From: Pseudomonas purpurea
GTDB taxonomy: Bacteria; Pseudomonadota; Gammaproteobacteria; Pseudomonadales; Pseudomonadaceae
Assembly (NCBI RefSeq): GCF_039908635.1
Contig: NZ_CP150918.1
Coordinates: 558,001 to 622,000, forward strand
Length of the DNA: 64,000 nt
Direction: 5' to 3'
Shown: positions 1-9,298 of the stretch, one piece after another
Layout of the letters: every line of letters begins with the position of its first letter
Numbering within the stretch: position 1 is the stretch's first letter
Notes under the pieces: model-generated
What the model was told of the DNA's origin: nothing
The model's input: the letters and a program-made list of their open reading frames with translations, nothing else
Database searches by the model: none
Translations under genes and position numbers: made by a program

Positions 1-896
1 TGGGCGACCTGGCCCGCGGCTTCAATCGCTTCCTGGAAAATCAGCACAGCATGATAGGTGACGTGCTGGCCACCAGCGAGCGATTGCGCACAGCCGTTGG
101 CCAGGTGACGCAGGTGGTGGAAAACACCGCCGAGCGTTCCGGTCGTCAGCAGGAAATGACCGACATGGTCGCCACCGCCGTGCACGAGATGGGCCTGACC
201 GTTCAGGACATCGCCCGGAACGCCGGTAACGCCGCACTCGCCTCGCAGACTGCCCGCGATGAAGCGATGCAGGCCCGTGAAGTGGTCGGCGGCTCGATCC
301 GGCATATTGAAAGCATGTCCGACGAAATCGGCATCGCCGCGGGCGCGGTGGGTGAACTGGCGACACAAGTGGCGTCCATCGATCAGGTGTTGGCGGTGAT
401 TCGCGGGATCTCCGAGCAGACCAATTTGCTGGCCCTGAACGCGGCGATTGAAGCGGCGCGGGCAGGTGACATGGGCCGAGGCTTTGCGGTGGTTGCCGAT
501 GAAGTGCGGACGTTGGCGCGGCGCACCCAGTCCTCCACTGACGAAATCCAGCAGATGATCGGCAGCCTCAAGCAGGGCGCGGAAAATGCCGTGTCATCAA
601 TGCATTCGGGGCAAGCGGCGACGGGGACAGGTGTTGAGTCGAGCCAGCGCACCGGCGCGTCGTTGACGGCGATTACCGGGCAGGTCGAGCGCATCAGCGA
701 TATGAACCATCAAGTGGCGACGGCGACGGAAGAGCAGTCGGCAGTGACCGAAGAAATCAACCGCAACGTGCAAGGGATTTCCGACCTGGCGCGAGCCACG
801 GCGGGGGAGGTCAGGGCTTGCCGTGAAGACTGTCAGATGTTGCAACGCCTGGCCGATGATCTGGCGCGGCAGATGGGCGGGTTCAAGCTGAGCTGA
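1..896 (+). CDS. Methyl-accepting chemotaxis protein, C-terminal part (5' truncated by window)
   Basis: The frame is open from position 3, so the true start lies outside the window and the first internal ATG (51) is not the start. The first residues ([13 protein letters not shown]) look like the end of a HAMP domain. They are followed by the long cytoplasmic coiled coil of a chemoreceptor. The conserved signalling tip is present ([21 protein letters not shown], then [15 protein letters not shown]); this region contacts CheA and CheW. Heptad-like Ala/Gln/Glu-rich helices flank the tip. The protein ends in GGFKLS with no CheR-docking pentapeptide. The ligand-binding domain is not in the window, so the sensed compound cannot be told. 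Confidence 0.93.
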   Translation, partial: GDLARGFNRFLENQHSMIGDVLATSERLRTAVGQVTQVVENTAERSGRQQEMTDMVATAVHEMGLTVQDIARNAGNAALASQTARDEAMQAREVVGGSIRHIESMSDEIGIAAGAVGELATQVASIDQVLAVIRGISEQTNLLALNAAIEAARAGDMGRGFAVVADEVRTLARRTQSSTDEIQQMIGSLKQGAENAVSSMHSGQAATGTGVESSQRTGASLTAITGQVERISDMNHQVATATEEQSAVTEEINRNVQGISDLARATAGEVRACREDCQMLQRLADDLARQMGGFKLS

Positions 897-920
897 ATAA
901 GGTGGTGACTGGACTGACGC

Positions 921-1015
921 CATCGCGGGCAAGCCTGCTCCCACAGGGTTTGGGTGTTGAACACAGGATTTGTGATCAATAGGGATTCCTGTGGGAGCGG
1001 GCTTGCCCGCGATTG
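921..1015. repeat. REPIN, short family (copy 1)
   Basis: Two inverted copies of a REP unit flank a spacer. The left copy reads CGCGGGCAAGCCTGCTCCCA and the right copy GTGGGAGCGGGCTTGCCCGC. The pair lies between the converging chemoreceptor and acyl-CoA dehydrogenase genes. Such paired REPs in Pseudomonas are non-autonomous elements mobilised by a RAYT transposase encoded elsewhere. The arms differ slightly from copies 2 and 4. Confidence 0.85.
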
Positions 1016-1042
1016 GATTTCAGCAACAAAACAGGTTTTGGA

Positions 1043-2845
1043 TCAGAACCACTCATCCTGCATCCCCAGGCACGTATCATCCCGTGCCTCGAGAATCGCC
1101 AGTTCATGGTGACAACCTGGCACTTCCCACGTCAGGAAGTAGCGCGCCGCTTGCAGCTTGCCTTTATAGAAACTGATATCTGCGGCGTTGCCTTTGGCCA
1201 GTCCTTCTTCAGCGCGAATCGCTTGTTCGAGCCAGCGCCAGCCGATCACCGTGTGACCGAATGCCTTGAGGTACAGCGCCGAATTGGCGAGGCTGCTGTT
1301 GACCTTGCCTTGTGCCAGATCGTTCAGCAGGCCGAGGGTGACGGCTTGCAGGCGTGCCACCAGTTTTTCCAGCGGCTCACGCAGCGGCGTCAATGATTCA
1401 AACCCTTGCGCCCGTTCGGCGGTGTTGGCGATCAGCCGAATCAATTGCTTGAGCCCGGCACCGCCGTTCTGCGCCAGTTTGCGCCCCAGCAGGTCCAGCG
1501 ACTGAATACCGTGGGTGCCTTCGTGGATCGGGTTCAGTCGGTTGTCGCGGTAATACTGTTCCACCGGGTATTCGCGGGTGTAGCCGTGGCCACCGAGGAT
1601 CTGTATTGCCAGTTCGTTGGCCTTGAGGCAGAACTCCGAGGGCCAGGACTTGACGATGGGCGTCAGCAGATCGAGCAGTTCGTGGGCCTGCTGGCGCTCG
1701 GTTTCGGTCGCAAGGGTGGTGGTGTCGTCGAACAGCCGCGCTGCGTACAAACCGAGGTCGAACGCGCCTTCGACGTACGCCTTCTGGGTCAGCAGCATGC
1801 GTTTGACGTCGGCGTGCTGGATGATCGAGACCGGCGCGGTGTTCGGGTCCTTGCTGTCCGGCAGCCGACCTTGCGGACGCTCGCGGGCGTACTCCAGCGA
1901 GTACAGATAACCTGCGTAACCGAGCATCACCGCGCCCATGCCGACACCGATCCGCGCCTCGTTCATCATCTGGAACATACAGCTCAGGCCTTGATGCGGC
2001 TTGCCCACCAGGTAGCCGACACACTCCCCGTTATCGCCGAAGTTCAGTGCGGTAGAGGTGGTGCCGCGCCAGCCCATCTTGTGGAACAGCCCAGCCAGCA
2101 GCACGTCGTTGCGCTGGCCCAGGCTGCCGTCATCGTTGACCAGGAACTTGGGCACGATAAACAGCGAAATGCCTTTCACGCCCGCAGGTGCATCCGGCAG
2201 TTTGGCCAGCACCATGTGCACGATGTTTTCCGACAGCGAGTGGTCGCCGCCGGAGATGAAGATCTTGTTGCCCTTGAGCCGGTAAGTGCCGTCCGCCGCA
2301 GGTTCGGCGCGGGTACGGATGTCCGACAGCGAGGAGCCGGCGTGTGGTTCGGTCAAGGCCATGGTGCCGAAGAAACGGCCGTCGATCATCGGTTGCAGGA
2401 AGCGTTGTTTCTGATCGTCGGTGCCGAAGCTTTCGATCAGGTTCGCCGCGCCCATGGTCAGGAACGGGTAGGAAGTTGTCGCCGCATTGGCGGACTGAAA
2501 ATGCGCAAAACAGGCTTGCGAGAGCAGGGTCGGCAACTGCATGCCACCGGCCTCGAAGCGGCGGGCAGCGTTGAGGAAACCGGCTTCCAGGAACGCATCC
2601 ACGGCGGGTTTGACTTCCGGAATCAGGATCGCCTTGCCGTCTTCATAGCGGGGTTCGTTCTCGTCGCCCTTGCGGTTGTGCGGGGCAAAGAACTTCTCGG
2701 CGATGCTGCGGGCAGTGCCAATGGCCGCGTCGAAAGTCTCGCGGTTGTGCTCGGCAAAACGCTCGCGCCGGGTCAGGCCCACGGCATCGAGGACTTCATA
2801 CAGCTCGAAAGCCAGATTGCGGGAACTGAGCAACGTCTCGGACAT
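1043..2845 (-). CDS. Acyl-CoA dehydrogenase, 600-residue type
   Basis: Predicted FAD-dependent alpha,beta-dehydrogenase of acyl-CoA esters (fatty acid or related beta-oxidation). N-terminal, middle and C-terminal acyl-CoA dehydrogenase domains are present in order, with an extra C-terminal helical extension typical of the roughly 600-residue class. Visible motifs are the FAD/substrate segment TEPHAGSSLSDI near residue 165, GRGTT-like middle-domain residues (KMGWRGTTS), and IHEGTHGIQ near residue 440, whose Glu sits where this class has its catalytic base. The ATG at 2845 has an AGGTAGG ribosome site 6 nt upstream. The gene stands alone between two REPINs. Chain-length specificity cannot be read from sequence. 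Confidence 0.92.
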   Translation of the reverse strand: MSETLLSSRNLAFELYEVLDAVGLTRRERFAEHNRETFDAAIGTARSIAEKFFAPHNRKGDENEPRYEDGKAILIPEVKPAVDAFLEAGFLNAARRFEAGGMQLPTLLSQACFAHFQSANAATTSYPFLTMGAANLIESFGTDDQKQRFLQPMIDGRFFGTMALTEPHAGSSLSDIRTRAEPAADGTYRLKGNKIFISGGDHSLSENIVHMVLAKLPDAPAGVKGISLFIVPKFLVNDDGSLGQRNDVLLAGLFHKMGWRGTTSTALNFGDNGECVGYLVGKPHQGLSCMFQMMNEARIGVGMGAVMLGYAGYLYSLEYARERPQGRLPDSKDPNTAPVSIIQHADVKRMLLTQKAYVEGAFDLGLYAARLFDDTTTLATETERQQAHELLDLLTPIVKSWPSEFCLKANELAIQILGGHGYTREYPVEQYYRDNRLNPIHEGTHGIQSLDLLGRKLAQNGGAGLKQLIRLIANTAERAQGFESLTPLREPLEKLVARLQAVTLGLLNDLAQGKVNSSLANSALYLKAFGHTVIGWRWLEQAIRAEEGLAKGNAADISFYKGKLQAARYFLTWEVPGCHHELAILEARDDTCLGMQDEWF

Positions 2846-2963
2846 GGCGGCCTACCTTTAGTGGAGTGGACCAAGTCTAGGCAGAGGAATAGAGGCTGAA
2901 CAGGATGATTGATGGGGCTGATGGTGGGGCAGAACGACGGCTTAACAGGCACCACAAAACAAA

Positions 2964-3052
2964 TGTGGGAGCGAGCTTGCTCGCGATGGCGGCGGCACAT
3001 TCAAAAAGGATGTGACTGACAGACCGCTATCGCGAGCAAGCTCGCTCCCACA
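2964..3052. repeat. REPIN, short family (copy 2)
   Basis: Near-perfect inverted pair: TGTGGGAGCGAGCTTGCTCG at the left and its complement CGAGCAAGCTCGCTCCCACA at the right, with a spacer of about 30 nt. It lies between the 3' end of putA and the start of the acyl-CoA dehydrogenase gene. It could stabilise or end the putA message. Confidence 0.9.
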
Positions 3053-3101
3053 AGGTTTTGCGTTCCAAGCGCCCATTGCGGACGCCTGGCTTCATTGCGA
3101 T

Positions 3102-6100
3102 TTAGCCGATGGTCATCAGGCTGGCGTTACCGCCCGCAGCCGCCGTGTTGACGCTCAGTGCGCGCTCGATCACCAGGCGTTCCAGCGCGATGCCGGTTTC
3201 GCCTTGCGACAGACCGTGAACCCCGACGATGGCGCCGGCACGCTTGGCCACTTGCTGGCAGACCGCACGCAACTGGTCGGAGTGCCCGTGATGCAGAACC
3301 GCATCGAAGATCACCTCGTCCTTGTGCCAGTCGGCCACCAGAGTGATCCGCGCCTGTACGTCTTTCGGCAGGCGAGCCAACAGTGCCTTGCCCAGCTCAC
3401 CTTCCGGCCACACCGCCGAACCGCCGACGGCCAATACCGCTGCCAGTTGAGTCAGCAGGTCAGCTTCGACTTCCGCCAGGCACAGCACGTGCTCGCGCGG
3501 CAGGATGGCGTAGCTGTTGCGCTCGCCGGTCGGGCCGCTCAGCGTGCGGGTGATACCGCTTTGCGATTGCGCCGCGAACTGCACGCACAGGGCGCTCAGG
3601 TCAGTCAGCTTGTTGCTGTCGGCCCAGGTTTGCAGGGCGGTCAGCGGTTTGCGCATGGCGTCACGCAGTCGAACGTCCGGTGCCGTCACGGCGTCACCGC
3701 GAGCGAAGGATTGTTCGATCGCATCGCTCGGACGTGTCGACAGCAAGCGGTACAGGTACAGCGGACCACCGGCTTTCGGGCCAGTGCCCGACAGGCCTTC
3801 GCCACCAAACGGCTGCACGCCGACCACGGCCCCCACGATGTTGCGGTTGACGTAGACGTTACCGGCGTTGACGTTGTCGATCACCTTGGCGATGGTTTCG
3901 TCGATGCGGGTGTGTACGCCCAGCGTCAGGCCGTAACCGGATGCATTGATCTGCGCAATCAGTTGGTCGATGTCTTTGCGCTTGTAGCGAACCACGTGCA
4001 GCACCGGACCGAAGATCTCCCGTTGCAGCTCGTCGAAGCTTTCCAGCTCGATCAGGGTCGGCATGACGAACGTGCCGCGCTTGCATTCTTCCAGGTCGGC
4101 GATGGCCACCTGATAGACGTTGCGACCTTTTTCACGCATGCCCTGAATGTGTTTCTCGATGCCGGCCTTGGCTTCGGCGTCGATCACCGGGCCGATGTCC
4201 ACGGACAGGCGCTCCGGGTTGCCGAGACGGCATTCGGCCATGGCACCCTTGAGCATTTCGATGACACGGTCGGCCGAATCTTCCTGCAAGCACAGCACCC
4301 GCAGCGCCGAGCAACGCTGGCCAGCACTGTCGAACGCCGAGGACACCACGTCGATGACCACTTGTTCGGTCAGCGCCGAGGAGTCGACGATCATCGCGTT
4401 CTGGCCACCGGTTTCGGCGATCAGCGGGATCGGACGGCCCTGGGCATCCAGACGCCCGGCGACGTTGCGTTGCAGCAAACGTGCGACTTCGGTGGAGCCG
4501 GTGAACATCACGCCTTTGACCCGGTCGTCGCCGACCAGGCGGGCACCGACGGTTTCGCCACGGCCCGGCAGCAGTTGCAGCACGCCTTCCGGAATCCCGG
4601 CTTCGAGCAGCAGGCGCACGGCTTGTGCAGCGACCAGCGGGGTTTGTTCGGCTGGTTTGGCCAGTACCGGGTTACCGGCGGCCAGTGCGGCAGCGACTTG
4701 ACCGCTGAAGATCGCCAGCGGGAAGTTCCACGGGCTGATGCACACCACCGGACCCAGCGGGCGATGGGCGTCGTTGGTGAAATCGTTGCGGGCCTGCACT
4801 GCGTAGTAACGCAGGAAGTCCACGGCTTCACGCACTTCGGCGATGGCGTTGGCGAAGGTCTTGCCGGCTTCGCGAGCCAACAGGCCCATCAGCGGCTGGA
4901 TTTCGGCTTCCATCAGGTCGGCGGCACGTTCCAGGATCGCGGCGCGTTCGGCGGGCGGAGTGGCCTGCCAGATCGGGGCGGCGTTCAGGGCGCACTGGAT
5001 GGCGTTGTCGACGTCTTCGACGGTGGCTTCTTGCACATGACCGACCACATCACGCAGGTCAGACGGGTTGAGTACCGGTGCCGGCGTTTCAGTGCTGGAC
5101 GCGCAACCGAGCATCGGCGCAGCTTTCCAGTGGTTGTGCGCGGTGGCCAGCAAGGCGCAGGACAGCGACGCCAGACGGTGTTCGTTGGCCATGTCGATGC
5201 CGCTGGAGTTGGCGCGCTCGGCACCGTACAAATCACGCGGCAGTGGAATGCGCGGGTGCGGCAAGCCGAAGCCGCCTTCCAGCGTGGCCATCTGCTCGAT
5301 GCTGGCTACCGGATCGGCTACCAGTTCCTGAATCGAAATCGACTGGTCGGCGATGCGGTTGACGAACGAGGTGTTCGCGCCGTTTTCCAACAGGCGACGT
5401 ACCAGGTACGCCAGCAGTGTTTCGTGAGTGCCGACCGGTGCGTACACGCGGCACGGACGGTTCAACTTGCCTTCGGAAACCTTGCCTACAACCTGTTCGT
5501 ACAGCGGTTCGCCCATGCCGTGCAGGCACTGGAACTCGTACTGGCCCGGGTAGTAGTTCTGACCGGCGATATGGTAAATGGCCGACAAGGTGTGGGCGTT
5601 ATGCGTGGCGAACTGCGGGTAGATGACTTCCGGCACCGACAGCAGTTTGCGTGCGCAGGCAATGTAGGAAACGTCGGTGTACACCTTGCGGGTGTAGACC
5701 GGGTAGCCTTCCAGGCCTTCGACCTGGGCGCGCTTGATTTCGCTGTCCCAGTACGCGCCTTTCACCAGGCGGATCATCAGGCGATGGCGGCTGCGGCGAG
5801 CCAGGTCGATCACGTAGTCGATCACATACGGGCAACGTTTCTGGTAAGCCTGGATCACGAAACCGATGCCGTTCCAGCCGGTCAGTTGCGGTTCGAAGCA
5901 CAGGCGTTCCAGCAGGTCCAGCGACAGCTCGAGGCGGTCGGCTTCTTCGGCGTCGATGTTCAGGCCGATATCGTATTGCTTGGCCAGCAAGGTCAGCGAC
6001 AGCAGGCGCGGGTACAGCTCGTCCATCACACGCTCGTACTGGGCGCGGCTGTAACGCGGGTGCAGGGCCGAGAGCTTGATCGAGATGCCCGGGCCTTCAT

Positions 6101-7055
6101 AAATGCCACGACCGTGAGAGGCCTTGCCGATCGAGTGGATGGCTTGCTCGTAGGACGCGAGGTATTTCTGGGCGTCATGTTCGGTCAGTGCGGCTTCGCC
6201 GAGCATGTCGTAGGAATAGCGGAAGCCCTTGGCTTCGAACTTGCTGGCGTTGGCCAAGGCTTCGGCGATGGTTTCGCCGGTGACGAACTGCTCGCCCATC
6301 AGGCGCATGGCCATGTCGACGCCCTTGCGGATCATCGGCTCGCCGCTTTTGCCGATGATGCGGCTCAGGGACGAAGTCAGGCCTGCTTCGTTGTGGGTGG
6401 CGACCAGTTTGCCGGTCAGCAACAGGCCCCAGGTCGCGGCGTTGACGAACAGCGACGGGCTGTTGCCCAGGTGCGGCTGCCAGTTACCGGTGCTGATCTT
6501 GTCGCGGATCAGTGCATCGCGGGTGCCCTTGTCCGGGATACGCAGCAGCGCTTCGGCCAGGCACATCAGTGCCACGCCTTCCTGGGACGATAGGGAAAAT
6601 TCCTGCAACAGGCCCTGTACAATGCCTGCACGGCCGCCGGCGCTCTTCTGATTGCGCAGTTTCTCGGCAATCGAGGACGCCAGCTTGTGGGTGGCTTCGG
6701 CCATCGCGGCGGGCAGGCGGGCCTGCTCCAGCAGCATCGGCACGACTTCCGGCTCTGGGCGACGGTAGGCGGCGGTGATCGCTGCGCGCAGTACCGATTG
6801 CGGGAGGATGCTTTCGGCGAATTCGAGGAAGCATTGGTGAGCGTGGTCGACCTGTACGTCGGAGCCGTCATCGGCATCCTTGGTGGTCAAACCGTTCAGC
6901 TCGGACAGGGTTGCACCACCCTCGAGTTTTTCCAGGTAATTGAAAATCGCCTGCTTGATCAGCCAGTGCGGCGTGCGATCAATCGAGGTCGCGGCGGCTT
7001 TGAGGCGCTCGCGGGTCGGGTCGTCGAGTTTGACCCCAAGGGTGGTGGTAGCCAT
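3102..7055 (-). CDS. putA: Bifunctional proline dehydrogenase / L-glutamate gamma-semialdehyde dehydrogenase and put repressor PutA
   Basis: Trifunctional PutA of 1317 residues. It oxidises proline to glutamate in two steps and represses its own regulon when proline is absent. Residues 1-47 form a ribbon-helix-helix domain; the beta-strand TTTLGVKLD carries Thr5, Gly7 and Lys9, the DNA-contacting residues known from E. coli PutA. The FAD proline dehydrogenase barrel occupies roughly residues 260-560 (RLVKGAYWDSEIKRAQ). The aldehyde dehydrogenase domain follows, with FTGSTEVA, ETGGQNAMIV and the catalytic Cys in SAGQRCSALR. I chose ATG 7055 over an in-frame ATG 36 nt upstream because GAGGA lies 7 nt before it and the protein then starts like known PutA. 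It is divergent from putP across a 463-nt control region. Confidence 0.97.
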   Translation of the reverse strand: MATTTLGVKLDDPTRERLKAAATSIDRTPHWLIKQAIFNYLEKLEGGATLSELNGLTTKDADDGSDVQVDHAHQCFLEFAESILPQSVLRAAITAAYRRPEPEVVPMLLEQARLPAAMAEATHKLASSIAEKLRNQKSAGGRAGIVQGLLQEFSLSSQEGVALMCLAEALLRIPDKGTRDALIRDKISTGNWQPHLGNSPSLFVNAATWGLLLTGKLVATHNEAGLTSSLSRIIGKSGEPMIRKGVDMAMRLMGEQFVTGETIAEALANASKFEAKGFRYSYDMLGEAALTEHDAQKYLASYEQAIHSIGKASHGRGIYEGPGISIKLSALHPRYSRAQYERVMDELYPRLLSLTLLAKQYDIGLNIDAEEADRLELSLDLLERLCFEPQLTGWNGIGFVIQAYQKRCPYVIDYVIDLARRSRHRLMIRLVKGAYWDSEIKRAQVEGLEGYPVYTRKVYTDVSYIACARKLLSVPEVIYPQFATHNAHTLSAIYHIAGQNYYPGQYEFQCLHGMGEPLYEQVVGKVSEGKLNRPCRVYAPVGTHETLLAYLVRRLLENGANTSFVNRIADQSISIQELVADPVASIEQMATLEGGFGLPHPRIPLPRDLYGAERANSSGIDMANEHRLASLSCALLATAHNHWKAAPMLGCASSTETPAPVLNPSDLRDVVGHVQEATVEDVDNAIQCALNAAPIWQATPPAERAAILERAADLMEAEIQPLMGLLAREAGKTFANAIAEVREAVDFLRYYAVQARNDFTNDAHRPLGPVVCISPWNFPLAIFSGQVAAALAAGNPVLAKPAEQTPLVAAQAVRLLLEAGIPEGVLQLLPGRGETVGARLVGDDRVKGVMFTGSTEVARLLQRNVAGRLDAQGRPIPLIAETGGQNAMIVDSSALTEQVVIDVVSSAFDSAGQRCSALRVLCLQEDSADRVIEMLKGAMAECRLGNPERLSVDIGPVIDAEAKAGIEKHIQGMREKGRNVYQVAIADLEECKRGTFVMPTLIELESFDELQREIFGPVLHVVRYKRKDIDQLIAQINASGYGLTLGVHTRIDETIAKVIDNVNAGNVYVNRNIVGAVVGVQPFGGEGLSGTGPKAGGPLYLYRLLSTRPSDAIEQSFARGDAVTAPDVRLRDAMRKPLTALQTWADSNKLTDLSALCVQFAAQSQSGITRTLSGPTGERNSYAILPREHVLCLAEVEADLLTQLAAVLAVGGSAVWPEGELGKALLARLPKDVQARITLVADWHKDEVIFDAVLHHGHSDQLRAVCQQVAKRAGAIVGVHGLSQGETGIALERLVIERALSVNTAAAGGNASLMTIG

Positions 7056-7518
7056 ATTTTTATCCTCATGTTTGCCACGATGGGGTGGCATCAGCTGGCG
7101 GCAAGATTAGCCGCGAGCCGAAAGAGGTGCAACCGGGTGCAACCCTTTTTTTCTCGGAATAACAGGCAGCTCGTCAGGAATTAAATTCTGGTACGAAAGT
7201 ACCGCTCCTGCTTGGTGCTTTTTACTTGGGTTCAGGTGAGTTCTTGCTCCCAAATGGAGCAAAAACGGGGGTAAAAAAGAAATATCCGACTAGGTGCAAC
7301 TTATTCGCAAGAAACAGGTTGCACCTTATTTACTTTGTTGAATAGCATTCGCGCCCAAGGTGCAACCGACCCAAAACCGGCGGTTCATCGGCTGATGGCT
7401 TTCCTGGGGAAACATCAGTCATAAATGCGCGGATTATCAGATCGTCTTTCAAACGCAAGCGTTTGGCGGCGGTTCAAAAGACCGCTGCTACATAAAAACA
7501 AAGCCAGGGCGTAACTCA
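7056..7518. promoter_or_regulatory. putA-putP divergent control region with five PutA-type half-sites
   Basis: Non-coding region of 463 nt between the divergent genes. It holds five copies of TGCAAC/GTTGCA at 7128-7133, 7138-7143, 7295-7300, 7318-7323 and 7361-7366. The first two are direct repeats one helical turn (10 bp) apart. The third and fourth are arms of a perfect 9-bp inverted repeat, AGGTGCAAC (7292-7300) and GTTGCACCT (7318-7326). GTTGCA is the core site bound by the E. coli PutA ribbon-helix-helix domain, and the contacting residues are conserved here. Binding by this PutA is therefore inferred. A weak AGGG ribosome site precedes putP. Confidence 0.75.
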
Positions 7519-9003
7519 ATGAGTGCAAGCAATCCAACCTTGATCACGTTCGTGATCTACATCGCAGCAATGGTAATGATCGGCTTCATGGCCTATCGCT
7601 CCACCAACAACCTTTCTGACTACATTCTGGGCGGCCGTAGCCTGGGCAGCGTCGTGACTGCGCTTTCCGCCGGTGCCTCGGACATGAGTGGCTGGTTGTT
7701 GATGGGCCTGCCGGGCGCCATCTATATGTCGGGTCTGTCGGAAAGCTGGATCGCCATCGGCCTGATCATCGGTGCCTACCTGAACTGGCTGTTCGTAGCC
7801 GGTCGCCTGCGAGTACAGACCGAACACAACGGCGATGCATTGACGCTGCCGGATTATTTCTCCAGCCGTTTCGAAGACAAAAGCGGCCTGCTGCGGATCA
7901 TCTCCGCCATCGTGATTCTGGTGTTCTTCACCATCTATTGCGCCTCCGGCATCGTGGCCGGTGCCCGTCTGTTTGAAAGCACCTTCGGCATGTCCTACGA
8001 GACTGCGCTGTGGGCCGGTGCTGCTGCGACGATTGCCTACACCTTCGTCGGTGGTTTCCTGGCGGTGAGCTGGACTGACACCGTGCAAGCCACGCTGATG
8101 ATCTTCGCCCTGTTGCTGACGCCGATCATCGTGCTGCTGGCCACCGGTGGCATCGACACCACGTTCCTGGCCATCGAAGCGCAAGATCCAAGCAACTTCG
8201 ACATGCTGAAAAACACCACGTTCATCGGCATCATTTCGCTGATGGGCTGGGGCCTGGGCTACTTCGGCCAACCGCACATCCTGGCGCGCTTCATGGCGGC
8301 GGATTCGGTCAAGTCGATTGCCAACGCCCGTCGCATCTCCATGACCTGGATGATCCTGTGCCTGGGCGGTACTGTCGCTGTAGGCTTCTTCGGTATCGCT
8401 TACTTCTCGGCGAACCCTGCCGTTGCGATGCCGGTCAGTGAAAACCACGAACGTGTGTTCATCGAACTGGCCAAAATCCTGTTCAACCCATGGATCGCGG
8501 GTGTGCTGCTGTCGGCCATTCTGGCCGCTGTGATGAGTACCCTGAGCTGCCAGTTGCTGGTGTGCTCGAGCGCCCTGACCGAAGACTTCTACAAAGCTTT
8601 CCTGCGCAAGAACGCTTCCCAGCTTGAGCTGGTATGGGTCGGTCGTGCCATGGTGCTGGCGGTTGCACTGGTTGCCATCCTGTTGGCCGCTAACCCGGAA
8701 AACCGCGTACTGGGTCTGGTCAGCTACGCCTGGGCCGGTTTCGGCGCTGCGTTCGGTCCTGTGGTGCTGATCTCGGTATTGTGGAAAGGCATGACCCGTA
8801 ACGGCGCCCTGGCCGGTATCGTGGTTGGCGCACTGACGGTGATCGTCTGGAAACACTACAACCTGCTGGGTCTGTACGAAATCATCCCAGGCTTCATCTT
8901 CGCCAGCGTGGCCATTCTGCTGGTCAGCAAGATGGGCGCTCCGAGCAAAGACATGCTCATGCGTTTCGAAGCGGCCGAGAAAGATTTCCGCCTGAACAAG
9001 TGA
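7519..9003 (+). CDS. putP: Sodium/proline symporter PutP
   Basis: Inner-membrane sodium:solute symporter (SSS family) that imports proline for PutA. The 494 residues give about 13 hydrophobic segments, as in E. coli PutP. The signature region GGRSLGSVVTALSAGASDMSGWLLMG near residues 40-65 contains the conserved Ser/Asp residues linked to sodium and proline binding. The N terminus (SNPTLITFVIYIAAMVMIGF) starts directly with a membrane segment, supporting ATG 7519. It is transcribed away from putA and followed by a strong terminator, so it is probably a single-gene unit under the shared put control region. Confidence 0.97.
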   Translation: MSASNPTLITFVIYIAAMVMIGFMAYRSTNNLSDYILGGRSLGSVVTALSAGASDMSGWLLMGLPGAIYMSGLSESWIAIGLIIGAYLNWLFVAGRLRVQTEHNGDALTLPDYFSSRFEDKSGLLRIISAIVILVFFTIYCASGIVAGARLFESTFGMSYETALWAGAAATIAYTFVGGFLAVSWTDTVQATLMIFALLLTPIIVLLATGGIDTTFLAIEAQDPSNFDMLKNTTFIGIISLMGWGLGYFGQPHILARFMAADSVKSIANARRISMTWMILCLGGTVAVGFFGIAYFSANPAVAMPVSENHERVFIELAKILFNPWIAGVLLSAILAAVMSTLSCQLLVCSSALTEDFYKAFLRKNASQLELVWVGRAMVLAVALVAILLAANPENRVLGLVSYAWAGFGAAFGPVVLISVLWKGMTRNGALAGIVVGALTVIVWKHYNLLGLYEIIPGFIFASVAILLVSKMGAPSKDMLMRFEAAEKDFRLNK

Positions 9004-9040
9004 TCGGGATGAGCTGAGGCTCTGACCTTTCGCCGACATG

Positions 9041-9078
9041 AAAACGGCCCGTCTCCTTGTGGAGGCGGGCCGTTTTTT
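9041..9078 (+). terminator. Rho-independent terminator after putP
   Basis: Long GC-rich stem AAAACGGCCCGTCTCC / GGAG-G-CGGGCCGTTTT around a TTGT loop, ending in a run of six T. It begins 37 nt after the putP stop codon. Confidence 0.93.
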
Positions 9079-9096
9079 CGTTTGCGGTTAAGGAAT

Positions 9097-9141
9097 CAGT
9101 GCGCTCACTACCGCCATCGCGTCCTCCAATGTGGCGCACTG
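9097..9141. repeat. Imperfect stem-loop between putP and vgrG
   Basis: CAGTGCGC (9097-9104) and GCGCACTG (9134-9141) are perfect 8-bp arms. Pairing can extend inward through CAC/GTG past a bulged T. There is no clear T-run after it, and its role is unknown. Confidence 0.4.
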
Positions 9142-9253
9142 GTTTTGAGGGGAATATCTGTAGCTGGATGTCCTGATTCTTGAAGGGGAAATCTCTAAAA
9201 AAGTAGGGCGAATCTGATTTTCCTGTCCCCTGCTCAATGCTCCTTGCTGCTCA

Positions 9254-9298
9254 TGCAGAATCGCTCGCCCTCATTCTGCACAGAGACATCGGATGTCT
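9254..9298 (+). promoter_or_regulatory. vgrG leader: inverted repeat plus RsmA-like GGATG on the start codon
   Basis: TGCAGAAT (9254-9261) and ATTCTGCA (9273-9280) are perfect 8-bp arms with an 11-nt loop, 12 nt before the vgrG ATG. The start codon itself is embedded in GACATCGGATGTC, which contains ACA..GGAUGU, close to the RsmA/CsrA recognition sequence. RsmA is known to repress type VI secretion in Pseudomonas, so translational control here is a plausible inference. The only Shine-Dalgarno-like sequence is a weak AGAGA. Confidence 0.45.

Noticed and set aside
3012..6593. Long open frame (1193 codons) on the plus strand opposite putA
   Set aside because: Shadow of putA in high-GC sequence: the composition is repetitive His/Gln/Val-rich, there is no ribosome site, and the minus strand encodes an unambiguous PutA.
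7191..7202. GTAC-GAAA-GTAC near putA as an operator
   Set aside because: Very short arms that are self-palindromic; expected by chance and unlike the GTTGCA sites.
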